A DNA stretch of 64,000 bases from Sphingosinicella sp. CPCC 101087 (lineage in GTDB: Bacteria > Pseudomonadota > Alphaproteobacteria > Sphingomonadales > Sphingomonadaceae), in NCBI RefSeq assembly GCF_004151485.1, contig NZ_SBFF01000011.1:70036-134035 (forward strand), in the 5' to 3' direction. The stretch's first letter is position 1, and each line of letters begins with the position of its first letter. The notes beneath the pieces were generated by a model. It did no database searches and was not told where the DNA came from. It was given only the letters and a program-made list of their open reading frames with translations. Both the position numbers and the translations under genes were made by a program. Below, piece by piece: positions 45,793-54,976 of this stretch.

Positions 45793-45842
45793 GTCGGCTC
45801 TCCAAATTCCGGTGTCTCAGCGGAGGGAAAACGCGGTCGTGG

Positions 45843-46184
45843 CTATCGTCTCCGGATTTCACGACAGCGAAGCGGCATTCCGAATCCGCGGGTCCAGCTC
45901 ATCTCGCGCCCGCTGCCGCGGATCGAATTCTGGTTCGATGCGAACCAGAAGCCCGTGCGGGTGCGACGCCGGTCCATCACGACAGGCGGGTCGGTCGAGA
46001 TGATCCGAGCGGTGTTCGGCTGAAACACGACTGTGACCCGTTCGCCGCCCTGGCAGATGAATTCGGCCCGCCGCGTCTGCGGACCGCCGGACAGGCAGGC
46101 AGCAAGGATCAGCGTGGCCGCGCCGAGCGACATCAATTTCGCGGCCGTCCCAGGCGCGCGGACACTCGCCAGGCGGTCAGGCAT
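45843..46184 (-). CDS. MliC-like lipoprotein (lysozyme-inhibitor family)
   Basis: This protein is 113 residues from the ATG at 46184 (GGGAGG upstream; the longer frame to 46268 is discarded). A lipobox LILAAC at about residues 24-29 marks a lipoprotein. The mature part has the MliC/PliC hallmarks: FICQGGERVTVVFQPN, later GFWFASNQNSIRGSG and a terminal PLRC, with a Cys pair for a disulfide. MliC proteins inhibit C-type lysozyme and protect the envelope. It could also bind something else. It precedes the HdeD row. Confidence 0.78.
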   Translation of the reverse strand: MPDRLASVRAPGTAAKLMSLGAATLILAACLSGGPQTRRAEFICQGGERVTVVFQPNTARIISTDPPVVMDRRRTRTGFWFASNQNSIRGSGREMSWTRGFGMPLRCREIRRR

Positions 46185-46557
46185 GGATTCCTCCCGTCGA
46201 ATATGGGCTTGGGGCTGGTGCGATCGACAGGGCCGCAAAGTTTCGAGCGGACAGTGTCGACTTCGCACTCGGGTCGGGGGCGCCGGTGCGCGTGGCGGCG
46301 CCTTCGATCCGCAACATTCGGGAACCGCCGGTCACGCCTGGTCGCATATGACCTCCATGCGCGCCCGGACTGACGGAACTGTACCGTCCCAGGCCGACCC
46401 GCGCTCAGGGGCCCCTCCTGACTCTCTCAATAGGATGAGCGCAGGCGGCGATGGATCGGGAAAAGCCCTGAGATTCGGCCTAATTCAGACTAGCTGGCGG
46501 CGCGCCGTGTCCAGGCCAGCGCGTCGTGCTAAATAGTCGAATGACGACACCCTGTCG

Positions 46558-47745
46558 TCAGACCGAGACCACCCGGCTGCGCACGGTCCGCGCGGCATAT
46601 TCGCGAAGCCCTTCGAAAAAGCGGGAGAGGCCGAATTCGAGCACCTCCGGTGCATGCGCGAAGCCGATTCGCACATGTCCCGCAGCACCGAAGAATTCGC
46701 CGGGCGCCACGATCACGCCGTAGCGATCGGCGAGCCAGCCGGAGAAATCGAGCGTGTCGGCGACGCCGGTCAGGCGCGGAAAGAAGATGCAACCGAAATC
46801 GGGCAGGCGGCCCGACACCAGGCCCGCTTCCTGCCACGCGCGGAAATGTCGCTCGATGATGGGCCGGGCGAGATCGAGGACGGCATCGGAATAAGCGTGG
46901 AAACGCTGCCCTTCCTCGAGCACCAGCGCCGCGACCGCATGGGAGAGCTTCGACACGCCGAACTCGAAATGGTCGCTGACCTGCCGGATCGGCCCGATAT
47001 TCTCCGGCGCGGCGATGATCCAGCCACAGCGCAGGGTCGACAGGCCGAATATCTTGGTGAGGCTGCTTACGGCGATGACGTTCGGCGAGAGGTGCGCCGC
47101 CGATCCCGCCCGCGCGGCGCGGCTGGCATAATCGCCATAGACCTCGTCGACCACGACGCGCACGTTCCGTTCGGCGGCCATGCGGGCGACGCGAGCGATC
47201 ACGTCCGGGCGCAGCAGCATTCCACTGGGATTGTGCAGGTCGGACAGGACTATCAGGCGGGTACGATCCGTGATGTTCGCCGCGATATCGAATTCGTCGA
47301 CCGCGAAATCGTCGCCTCCGCGGTGAAAATGGTCGACCTCGGCGCCGAGCGACCGGCCGATATCCCCGAACAGATCGAAGCCGGGGGTCTCGACGAGGAC
47401 CCGGTCGCCCGGCGTCAGAAAGGTGCGATAGATGAGCGACAGGCCGCTCGTGGCCCCCGTCGTCGTCAGGATCCTGTCGGCGGGCACGCCGTAGCGCTCG
47501 GACAGGGATTCCAGGACGAACGGATTGCCGTTGACGAAGACGCTCTGATACTTCTGCGTGATCGGGTCACGGAACCCCTCGGCGACGATCTCCCGGAGCA
47601 GCTCCACGGGCTCCTCGACCGAGCTGTCGAACAAGGGGATGACCTCCGTTCCGGCCGAGCGGGCGTGGCCGATCGCCCGCCGGACCCATTGAGCATAAGC
47701 TTCGCCGCCCATGCTCGTCGTCACGAAGGTCGATTTCGCGTCCAC
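46558..47745 (-). CDS. Class I/II PLP-dependent aminotransferase
   Basis: This 395-residue fold-type I PLP enzyme has the PLP Lys in SSLTKIFGLSTLRCGW, the phosphate-binding TGATSGL, the Asn in DLHNPSGM and DEVYGDY. It transfers an amino group between an amino acid and a 2-oxo acid in the cytoplasm. The start is GTG with a purine-rich AAAGGGAAG upstream. It follows the end of the APC-permease operon after 169 nt, on the same strand, and may process its product. The substrate is unknown. Confidence 0.85.
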   Translation of the reverse strand: MDAKSTFVTTSMGGEAYAQWVRRAIGHARSAGTEVIPLFDSSVEEPVELLREIVAEGFRDPITQKYQSVFVNGNPFVLESLSERYGVPADRILTTTGATSGLSLIYRTFLTPGDRVLVETPGFDLFGDIGRSLGAEVDHFHRGGDDFAVDEFDIAANITDRTRLIVLSDLHNPSGMLLRPDVIARVARMAAERNVRVVVDEVYGDYASRAARAGSAAHLSPNVIAVSSLTKIFGLSTLRCGWIIAAPENIGPIRQVSDHFEFGVSKLSHAVAALVLEEGQRFHAYSDAVLDLARPIIERHFRAWQEAGLVSGRLPDFGCIFFPRLTGVADTLDFSGWLADRYGVIVAPGEFFGAAGHVRIGFAHAPEVLEFGLSRFFEGLREYAARTVRSRVVSV

Positions 47746-47914
47746 GCTTGCACTTCCCTTTACATGTTCGGACGGGATGGCGAATTCGGCCCCGCTGTCT
47801 CTCCCATGCGCCGAAGTTTATGAGTGGGCGGGCGAATTTGTTACCCTAACTTGGGCGGATGCAGTTGAGCCGCCGCATAATTCTCGCCCGCCTCGATCCG
47901 GATTTCGTCGGCCG

Positions 47915-49282
47915 CTATGCGCTCGGCACGCGATCGGCGGCCGGAAGCGTCGGGCGGCGAACCAGCCAGTAGAGATAGCCCACCAGCCCCCAAGCTCCCA
48001 CCAGGACGTAGGGCCGCCAGTCTGCCCCCAGGCCGGCCAGGATCACGACGACGGCGGCGATCACGCCGGCAATGGAGGCCGTTTCCACCGAGCGCCGCGA
48101 CCACCGCAGCGAAGCGCCGGCATGAAGCTCCGGATGTCGGCGCACCAGGCCGATCGCCGAAAGGCATGAGCATAGATATTTGAGCATGGTCGGGATGTTC
48201 ACCGCGAGCAGAAGGAAGACGAGGTTCGACGGGAGCAGTAGTGCCGCCATCGTTCCCAGATAGGCCACGCCCAACGCGACGTGGGGCGTTCCGAAGCGGG
48301 CGTTCACCACGCCCATGGCGGGCGGAAGCACGAGCGACCGGCCCATCGCGAACAAATAGCGCGAGAAGATCAGCACGATCGCGTTCATCGTCTTGAGGAT
48401 CGAGACGACCGCCGCGGTGACGATTACCGGTGTCGCCCAATTGCCCATGCCGACCCGAGCCGCTTCGAGCAAAGGCGCGTCGCTGCCGGCGAGCGCGCCC
48501 GGGCCGAGCAGGCCAAGCGCCACGATCGACACCGCGAAATAGACGGCAGCGGTAAGCAGCACGGCCAGCGTGATTCCGCGCGGGATCGTCCGGCGCGCGT
48601 CGCGCACCTCCTCGCCGATCTCGGTGGCGGATTCGATTCCCAGGAAGAGGGTGATCATCAGCGGTACTGCGGCGACGATCGCGGGCCACCCGGCGGCGAA
48701 CGGATCGCCAGCCCTGGCGCCGGAAAAGTCACCCACACCGGTGCCGACGAACAGCGCCATCGCAGCCAACAGCACCAGCATCATCAGCGTCTGGACACGC
48801 GCGGCCACCGAGACGCCGAGGAGGTTGACCAGGAAGATCGCGCTGATCACGGCCGCCATGGCCGCCTTGTCCGGCACGGCCTCCATCCAGCCGATCCCGG
48901 CCATCTGGAGATAATTCACCAGCACCGTGGCGAGCACGATCACCGCCCCGATGCTTCCCAGGATGCGCAGCCACGCGACGAGGAAGCCGACCAGGGGATG
49001 AACGAAGCGGCTCGGCCATTCGAACGATGCCCCGGAACGTGGCAGCGCCGAGCTCATGAAGGCGTAGACCAGAGCGAACAGGATCATCGGCACGGCCGCG
49101 ATCACGACCGCCGGCAGCAGGCCCGCACCGGCGATCGCCGCGGCCGGCTGCAGCACCGTGAAGATGGACACGCCGATCGCCGTGCCCGCGCCGAACATGA
49201 CGACCCCGACGAGGCCGACGCGCCGCTTGAGGCCGGAACCGTCTTCGCGCTCGTCCGCGGATCCGACGCCCGCGCCGTTCAT
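47915..49282 (-). CDS. APC-family amino acid permease
   Basis: This protein is 455 residues from the ATG at 49282, overlapping the RidA stop (ATGA). It has 12 TM segments and the APC signature in TM1 (GAGTAIGVSIFTVLQPAAAI) and TM6 (LFLGIESATEIGEEVRD). It carries an amino acid or small amine across the inner membrane. It is the last gene of a five-gene overlapping operon (S10 peptidase, OCD-like, amidohydrolase, RidA), so it likely imports or exports the amino acid handled there. Confidence 0.85.
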   Translation of the reverse strand: MNGAGVGSADEREDGSGLKRRVGLVGVVMFGAGTAIGVSIFTVLQPAAAIAGAGLLPAVVIAAVPMILFALVYAFMSSALPRSGASFEWPSRFVHPLVGFLVAWLRILGSIGAVIVLATVLVNYLQMAGIGWMEAVPDKAAMAAVISAIFLVNLLGVSVAARVQTLMMLVLLAAMALFVGTGVGDFSGARAGDPFAAGWPAIVAAVPLMITLFLGIESATEIGEEVRDARRTIPRGITLAVLLTAAVYFAVSIVALGLLGPGALAGSDAPLLEAARVGMGNWATPVIVTAAVVSILKTMNAIVLIFSRYLFAMGRSLVLPPAMGVVNARFGTPHVALGVAYLGTMAALLLPSNLVFLLLAVNIPTMLKYLCSCLSAIGLVRRHPELHAGASLRWSRRSVETASIAGVIAAVVVILAGLGADWRPYVLVGAWGLVGYLYWLVRRPTLPAADRVPSA

Positions 49283-49746
49283 CGCGGCGCCGCCGGCTCG
49301 TCGTCCGGAACGACGGCCTGGCACTCCACCTCGACAAGAGCGCCGAGCGCGAGTCCGTCGACTCCGAAGGCGCTGCGCGCCGGCAGACGTTCCCGCTCGA
49401 AATAATCGACATAGACGCGGTTGAAGGCAGGCCAGTCGGCCATGTCCTCCAGCATCACCGTGCAGCGCACGACATCGGCGAAGGTTCGGCCCGCCATGGT
49501 CAGCACCGCAGCGATATTGTCCATCGCCTGGCGCGTCTGCGCCTCGATCCCTTCCGGCAGCGTTCCGTCGGGCCGGGCGCCGATCATTCCCGACAGATAG
49601 AGCGTGTCGCCGACGCGGACGGCGGGGGAGAAAGGCGCGGTCGATCCCGGACGGCGGAAATGCTCGACCTGGGCGCGCTGCGCCGGCTCGGCCGCCGCGG
49701 TCGCGCCGGCGAGCAGGAGCGCGAGGGCGGCGAATGCGCGCCTCAC
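49279..49746 (-). CDS. Exported RidA-family (YjgF) imine/enamine deaminase
   Basis: This 155-residue protein has a signal peptide at residues 1-18 (FAALALLLAGATAAAEPA), unusual for RidA, which is normally cytoplasmic. The RidA core shows FSPAVRVGDTLYLSGMIGAR, VLEDMADW and ARSAFGVDGLALGALVEVEC, with the Arg of the anion pocket near RSAFGV. RidA hydrolyses reactive enamine/imine intermediates from PLP enzymes. Both flanks overlap by 4 nt (GTGA with the amidohydrolase, ATGA with the permease). The start is GTG. Confidence 0.85.
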   Translation of the reverse strand: MRRAFAALALLLAGATAAAEPAQRAQVEHFRRPGSTAPFSPAVRVGDTLYLSGMIGARPDGTLPEGIEAQTRQAMDNIAAVLTMAGRTFADVVRCTVMLEDMADWPAFNRVYVDYFERERLPARSAFGVDGLALGALVEVECQAVVPDDEPAAPR

Positions 49747-51794
49747 GATGCGCCCCCCGAAGCCGCCTGGATGGTCGGCGGCTCGGTGAAGGGACGGATG
49801 CCGAGCGCGTCGTAAATCTCGTTGGGAAGATAGGCCACGCCGCCGCGCATCACCAGGCGCGGCCGGCGGATCGCGGAGACGTCGCGAGTCGGATCCCCGG
49901 CGATGAGGAAGAAGTCCGCGAGCTTCCCTTCCTCGATCGAACCAAGCTCGTCGGCGCGGCCGAGATATTCCTCCATGCCGAGCGTGGCGATACGCAGCAC
50001 CTCGGCCGGCGGAATGCCCGCCGCCTGATAGAGCTCGAGCTCGCGCTGCACGGTGAAGCCGGTGCCGTCGTCGGTGCCGGGCAGCAGCTTGATTCCGCGG
50101 CCGTGCAGTAAGGCGATCGTGTCGAGGATGCGCTGGAAGCCCTCGCGGTAGCGGGCGTCGTCCTCCGGCGATTCCAGCGGCACGAAGGTGCGGCGGCGGT
50201 AGCGCTGATAGCCGATCGGCATATGGTCCAGATAAAAGGCATCGCCGGGCTGGACCGTTCCGGCCCGGCTCAGCATCAGACGCTCCAGGATCACTGCGGT
50301 CGTGTCCAGCGCGATATTGCGTTCCGCCATAAGGTCGACGGTCTGCTGTACCTTCGGCGAATCGAGATCGAGATCGGCGCCGCGCGCCATGGCGGTAAGG
50401 CGCAGCGGCGTGCGGGTATCCTCCCCTTCCTCGATCAGCCAGCCCAGCATTAGCTGGTTGATGTGGGCGATCTCCTGATAGCCGGCGCGGATCATGGCGT
50501 CGGGTGTGGTGAAGGCGGGCACATGGCCGGTGACCCCGAGCCCGCGCCGGCGCGCCTCGGCGGCGATGGCGGGCACCCAGGCCGGATTCATCGAGTTGTA
50601 GATCTTGACCTGCCAGTAGCCGTGATCGGCATACCAGCGCACCGCCTCCACCGCTTCCGCCTCGCTCTCGACGACGAAGCCGTTGCGCGCGGAGAAGGGG
50701 CTGCGCCCCTCGACGAAGCCGTTGCGGACGATTCGAGGACCGGCCACCTCGCCCGCTTCGATGCGCCGCACGAGATCGAGCAGGCTGTCATTGTCGTTGC
50801 CCATGTCGCGCACGGAGGTGACGCCGGCGGCGAGATAGAAGAGCCCGCTTTGCATCCTGTTGTGCGAATGCATGTCGTGCAGCCCGGAAACGAGCGTTCC
50901 GCCCTCCCCGTCGATCACTGTCTGTCCGGCCGGCGCGCTGCCGGTCTCGATTCCCGCGACGACCCCGGTGATCCGATCGCCCTCGACGACCACTGTCGAG
51001 ATGTCGGAGAGGCGTCCCGCGACGGGATCGAAGATACGCACGTTGCGGATCCGGACGGGGCCGGCGAAGCGATGTGCCAGCTGCCGTTGAAGCGTCATGG
51101 CACGCTCGGCGCTCAGGGTCTCGGCCAAGGCCTCGATTGCCGGCACATGGCTCTCATAGCCCTCCCGGATAGCAGCCGAGCCGCCGACCGTGGCGAACAG
51201 CCGATTCTCGCTGTCGAGCATCAGATAATCGGGCGACATGTCGTTGCCGTCGATCCGGTAGATGGTGACGGGGACGGCCGCCTCTCCCTCGCCGATCCGC
51301 ATGTCGCGCACCTTTTCGATCCGCAACTGCCCGCCCGGCAGCACGTCGATGGCATGGTCGGGATCCGCCAGGAGCGCTCTCGCATAGACGCCCAAGGTGA
51401 AGGGGCTGCCGTCATTGACCACGTACAGGCGCGGCTCGGCAGCTTCGACGTCGCCGCTATCAGCCTGGCTCCGCCACACGGCGCGACCATTTTCCCAGCG
51501 ATAGGATTCACTGACCTGCCCCCCCATGAGCGAGCGGCCTTCGATCGAATAGACGATTGGAATGTCGCCGGGGCCGAGCACGATCTCCTCGCGGTGCCGC
51601 GGGCCGCGACCATTATTATCGACCAGATAATCGACGGTGACCCTGTTGCCTTCCGCTTCGGAGCGGACATGGCCGACGACCTCGCCATTCGACACGATGG
51701 ACAGCGAGTCCGCTGCGCCGGCTGCCGCGGGGGCCATGACGAGGCCGAGCAATGCCCCGAGGCAGGCCAACCAACCATTGCGCGTCCATTGCAT
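49743..51794 (-). CDS. Exported amidohydrolase with an N-terminal extension
   Basis: This protein is 683 residues from the ATG at 51794, which has AAGGAG upstream; the frame continues far upstream only as a shadow of the OCD gene. A signal peptide covers residues 1 to ~27 (GALLGLVMAPAAAGAADS). Residues ~30-240 form an uncharacterised extension; from ~245 an amidohydrolase of the imidazolonepropionase/COG1228 type follows, with SGLHDMHSHN, the carboxylated Lys in WQVKIYNSM, VTGHVPAF, EIAHINQL and LPGTDDG. It would hydrolyse a C-N bond outside the cytosol. OCD-like and RidA genes flank it with 11-nt and 4-nt spacing. Confidence 0.87.
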   Translation of the reverse strand: MQWTRNGWLACLGALLGLVMAPAAAGAADSLSIVSNGEVVGHVRSEAEGNRVTVDYLVDNNGRGPRHREEIVLGPGDIPIVYSIEGRSLMGGQVSESYRWENGRAVWRSQADSGDVEAAEPRLYVVNDGSPFTLGVYARALLADPDHAIDVLPGGQLRIEKVRDMRIGEGEAAVPVTIYRIDGNDMSPDYLMLDSENRLFATVGGSAAIREGYESHVPAIEALAETLSAERAMTLQRQLAHRFAGPVRIRNVRIFDPVAGRLSDISTVVVEGDRITGVVAGIETGSAPAGQTVIDGEGGTLVSGLHDMHSHNRMQSGLFYLAAGVTSVRDMGNDNDSLLDLVRRIEAGEVAGPRIVRNGFVEGRSPFSARNGFVVESEAEAVEAVRWYADHGYWQVKIYNSMNPAWVPAIAAEARRRGLGVTGHVPAFTTPDAMIRAGYQEIAHINQLMLGWLIEEGEDTRTPLRLTAMARGADLDLDSPKVQQTVDLMAERNIALDTTAVILERLMLSRAGTVQPGDAFYLDHMPIGYQRYRRRTFVPLESPEDDARYREGFQRILDTIALLHGRGIKLLPGTDDGTGFTVQRELELYQAAGIPPAEVLRIATLGMEEYLGRADELGSIEEGKLADFFLIAGDPTRDVSAIRRPRLVMRGGVAYLPNEIYDALGIRPFTEPPTIQAASGGAS

Positions 51795-51805
51795 TCCCTG
51801 CTCCT

Positions 51806-52765
51806 TCACTCGGGATTCGCTCTTTCCAGCAGATAGCGGACCGCCGCCAGATCCTGGGCGATGTGGCCCAGCGACTTGTAGAATGTGATATCGCCCGAAG
51901 TTCGCCGACCCTCGACCCGCCCCGAAAGAACCTCCCCGATCTCGCCGCGTATGTGGGCGTCGGTGACGACGCCTTCCTCGCGCGCCACGAGGAACTCGGC
52001 CGCGGCCGCAAGTGCCGATCGCCGATAATCCACGAAGTACCGGCTCACCGCGACGAGATGCGTGTCGACCTCGCGCGGGCCGGCATGGCTGGATCCCACG
52101 GCATTGATATGGGTGCCCGGACGGACCCAGCGGCCCTTCAGGATCGGCGCCGCCGAGGAGGTGACCGTGCAGATGACGTCCGCTTGCTCGGCGAGCGTCT
52201 CGCCCTCTTCGAACACGCGCGCGGCGATTCCGACCGTCTCTTCGGTCCAGAGCGCCAACCGCCTGGCCGACATCGCGTCGCGGCCCCAAATCCCGATCCG
52301 CGTGAACCGGCGGACGCGAGTCAGCGCCTCGATGTGCGACCGCGCCTGGGTGCCGCAGCCGTAAATGGCGAGGCTCGAAGCGTCGGGGCGGGCCAGCGCA
52401 TCGGCGGCGACCGCGCTCGCGCAGCCGGTGCGGATTTGGGTGATCGCGCCGGCATCGGCAACGCACCTTACCTCGCCCTTCTCGCCTTCGAAAAGGATGA
52501 CGAGCCCCCGATGCGCGCCTCGTCCCGGTCTGACGGGATCGGGGAACACGCTGATCAGCTTGGCGCCGAACGCGGTCGATCCCGCCATCATTCCGGGCAT
52601 CAGGCCGAAAAGGCGGGATTCGCCAAGATCGACGATGGATCGGAGCGGCTGCTCGCGTGCATCGGCGGACAGGCTGGTCATCGCCTCGCGCATCGCGGCA
52701 ATGCAGCCGTCATAGTCGAGCCGGCGATAGACCTCGGCCTCGTCGAAATAGGCCGGGACGTTCAT
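51806..52765 (-). CDS. Ornithine cyclodeaminase / mu-crystallin family protein
   Basis: This 319-residue protein has the OCD fold: a substrate domain (PGMMAGSTAFGAKLISVFPD, then QIRTGCASAVAADAL) and a Rossmann domain (LAIYGCGTQARSHIEAL, VEDAD-like and ADVICTVTSSAAP). OCD converts ornithine to proline and ammonia; relatives act as ketimine reductases or amino-acid dehydrogenases, which cannot be told apart by eye. Reactive imines suit the adjacent RidA. It starts inside the end of the S10 peptidase (ATGA). Confidence 0.85.
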   Translation of the reverse strand: MNVPAYFDEAEVYRRLDYDGCIAAMREAMTSLSADAREQPLRSIVDLGESRLFGLMPGMMAGSTAFGAKLISVFPDPVRPGRGAHRGLVILFEGEKGEVRCVADAGAITQIRTGCASAVAADALARPDASSLAIYGCGTQARSHIEALTRVRRFTRIGIWGRDAMSARRLALWTEETVGIAARVFEEGETLAEQADVICTVTSSAAPILKGRWVRPGTHINAVGSSHAGPREVDTHLVAVSRYFVDYRRSALAAAAEFLVAREEGVVTDAHIRGEIGEVLSGRVEGRRTSGDITFYKSLGHIAQDLAAVRYLLERANPE

Positions 52766-54273
52766 TGCCCCGGCCGCATGAAGATGCGCATGTCCCGCAT
52801 CAGCTTCTGCAAGCTGGCCTCATCGCTATAGGCCATGTGGCCGCCGCCATAATAAGCGATTCCGGCCCGCTCGCGGGGCCAGCCGGACTGCGCCAGAGCA
52901 TATTCCGAAGCGCCCGTCGTCGTCGACGTGTCGTATATCCCCACCCCGACGAGCACGCGAAAATGGGGCACGCGTTCCATCACCTCGGAAACAAGCTGCA
53001 TATAGGGCCAGTCGGAAAAGGGACTGGTCGCGCCCCAGTCCCAGCCTTCGAGCCCGCCTTCGGGAAATTCGGCGAAGCGATATTCGTCCTGCCAGTCGAC
53101 TCGAAGGTTGTCGCGCAGATGCTCCTTGAAGCCGCGCTGCACCGCATCGGCGATCACGTTGGAAGGATCGCCGCCACCCGGTGCCTCGCTCGGCGGACCG
53201 GCATAGCGCCCGTCGTTGCGGCCGAGGATCAGCCCCTGGTCCTTCAGGAGCTCGCGCCGATAGGCTTCCTTGGTGATGCGCAGGTTATGGGCGAGATAAT
53301 AGTTGGCGGAAAGTCCCGTGAGCGCTTCGAGCCCCTCAGCGATCCGCTGCCGCTCGACCGGCTCGAGCTGGTCGCCGATGTAGAGGGCACGCAGATATTC
53401 ATCGCGGGCGAAGGCGCGCGATTCGTCCAGGAGCTGTTCGAGGGTGCGGCCCGCCCGGTCCACCTTTCCATGGTGCCAGGCGAGTGCCGAAAGGGTCGGC
53501 ATCGACACGGCGAAGCTGACGATGTTTCCCGGCCGCTGGGAGAATTCGATGATGTTGAGCGCCTGGCCGAAAAGCACCATGCCTTCCAGCTCGACGGGGT
53601 CCGGGCCTTCGAGAAGCGTCCGCGCAACCTGCGCCGCGCGCATCGTCCCGTAGCTCTCTCCGAACAGATATTGGGGCGATTCCAGCCGGCCATTGTCGCG
53701 CAGCCACCGCCTGATGAAGGCCGCGACCTGCTGCCCGTCACCGACCACGGAACGATAGATATGCGGGTCGACGCCCGGCATCACGCGGCTGAAGCCGGTG
53801 CCCGCAGGGTCGACGAAGACCAGGTCGGCGACATCGAGGATCGTGTGCGGATTGTCGACGACCGGGAGTTGCGTCGTGTCGGCGTCGAGATCGTCCGGAA
53901 AGGCGATGCGCTTCGGGCCGAACGCGCCCATGTGGAGATAGACCGAGGCGGAGATCGGGCCGCCGTTCCAGATGAACATGACCGGTCGCTCGGCGGGATT
54001 GCCGGCATCCTGCGCCAGATAAGCCGTCGAGACGATGCGCGCGCCAGGCCGCCCGTCCGGGTCGGGAACGACCGTCTCGGCGACGACGGAGCGGTAGCGC
54101 ACCTGCTTGCCATTGAAGGTGCCGACCTGCTCGACGATCACCGGCGCCCGGACTTCCGGAGCCGCCGCCTGCGCGAGGGCCGCAGGTGCGAGGAGAAGAA
54201 TGAGCATGGCTGCGACGCCGAGCAGGCCCGGCGAGACGGCCCCCTGCCCGAATAATGGCCTTCTCGATTGCAC
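52762..54273 (-). CDS. Exported S10-family serine carboxypeptidase
   Basis: This protein is 503 residues from GTG 54273 with GAGGGAG upstream; longer in-frame starts have no site. The signal peptide ends APAALAQA. S10 features are the Ser nucleophile in LFGESYGTMRAA, Asp in VGIYDTSTT, and His in GGGHMAYSD, plus FIWNGGPISAS (the S10 GGPG equivalent altered to GGPI) and VFVDPAGTGFS. Carboxypeptidases trim C-terminal residues from peptides in the periplasm. It heads the minus-strand peptide operon, overlapping the OCD gene by 4 nt. Confidence 0.87.
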   Translation of the reverse strand: MQSRRPLFGQGAVSPGLLGVAAMLILLLAPAALAQAAAPEVRAPVIVEQVGTFNGKQVRYRSVVAETVVPDPDGRPGARIVSTAYLAQDAGNPAERPVMFIWNGGPISASVYLHMGAFGPKRIAFPDDLDADTTQLPVVDNPHTILDVADLVFVDPAGTGFSRVMPGVDPHIYRSVVGDGQQVAAFIRRWLRDNGRLESPQYLFGESYGTMRAAQVARTLLEGPDPVELEGMVLFGQALNIIEFSQRPGNIVSFAVSMPTLSALAWHHGKVDRAGRTLEQLLDESRAFARDEYLRALYIGDQLEPVERQRIAEGLEALTGLSANYYLAHNLRITKEAYRRELLKDQGLILGRNDGRYAGPPSEAPGGGDPSNVIADAVQRGFKEHLRDNLRVDWQDEYRFAEFPEGGLEGWDWGATSPFSDWPYMQLVSEVMERVPHFRVLVGVGIYDTSTTTGASEYALAQSGWPRERAGIAYYGGGHMAYSDEASLQKLMRDMRIFMRPGQ

Positions 54274-54426
54274 CTTGCGCTCCCTCTCCCCGCTTCGAGA
54301 CTCAAAGCCCCAGGCTCCCGAGCCTAGAGCCATCACCGCGAAACTTTCTTGCGTATTGCGGGGCTCATCTGGTTCGAACGACATGATCGTTCCGGCCGCG
54401 GGGGCCGTCGCCGCATTCGCAATGCG

Positions 54427-54909
54427 TCAGCGGCCGAGGAAGCCGCGAAGCGGCAGCGCGGTAGTATTCTTCAGTTCCGACAAGGTCACCGACGACTGGA
54501 TGTCGAGCACGCCCGGCAGCTTCAGGATCGTGTTGAAGATGAACTTCTGATACCATTCGAGGGACGGCGCGAGCACCTTGATCAATATGTCCATCTCGCC
54601 GAACATCGTATGACATTCCAGGATCTCGGGCGTATCCTCGACCCGACGCATGAACTCGGCCCGCTTCTCGTCGCTGAGCGTGCCCATCTTGAGGGTAGCG
54701 AAGATCAGGAGGGTCGAACCGAGCTTGGACCGTTCGACCAGGGCAACTTCGCTCTTGATATAGCCTTCATCCTTGAGCCGCTGCAGCCGCCGCCAGCAAG
54801 GGGATTGGGAAAGCCCCACGCGGTCGGCGAGTTCGCTCGTCGAAAGCGATGCATCCTTCTGGATCTGTTCGAGGATGCGAATATCTACCGGAGAGAGTTC
54901 TTCGCGCAC
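54427..54909 (-). CDS. Lrp/AsnC-family transcriptional regulator
   Basis: This protein is 160 residues from GTG 54909, the standard family length; a TTG at 54951 would add 14 residues. A winged helix-turn-helix occupies ~5-60 (LSPVDIRILEQIQKDASLST, SELADRVGLSQSPCWRRLQR) and the RAM ligand domain follows (ILECHTMFGEMDILIKVLAP; GVLDIQSSVTL). Lrp/AsnC proteins respond to amino acids. It lies between two S10 peptidase genes, same strand, and probably controls this amino-acid and peptide cluster; this is inference. Confidence 0.87.
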   Translation of the reverse strand: MREELSPVDIRILEQIQKDASLSTSELADRVGLSQSPCWRRLQRLKDEGYIKSEVALVERSKLGSTLLIFATLKMGTLSDEKRAEFMRRVEDTPEILECHTMFGEMDILIKVLAPSLEWYQKFIFNTILKLPGVLDIQSSVTLSELKNTTALPLRGFLGR

Positions 54910-54976
54910 GCCTTGCCCGCTATCGTTTGATTCTAGCCCAGTCCTATTCAATCTTCCAGGCAGGGCAACATAATTA

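Noticed and set aside
44120-45862. 580-residue frame across the HdeD region
   Set aside because: Only its last 95 codons, from the ATG at 44407 with its own ribosome-binding site, look real; the rest overlaps the two HdeD genes out of frame.
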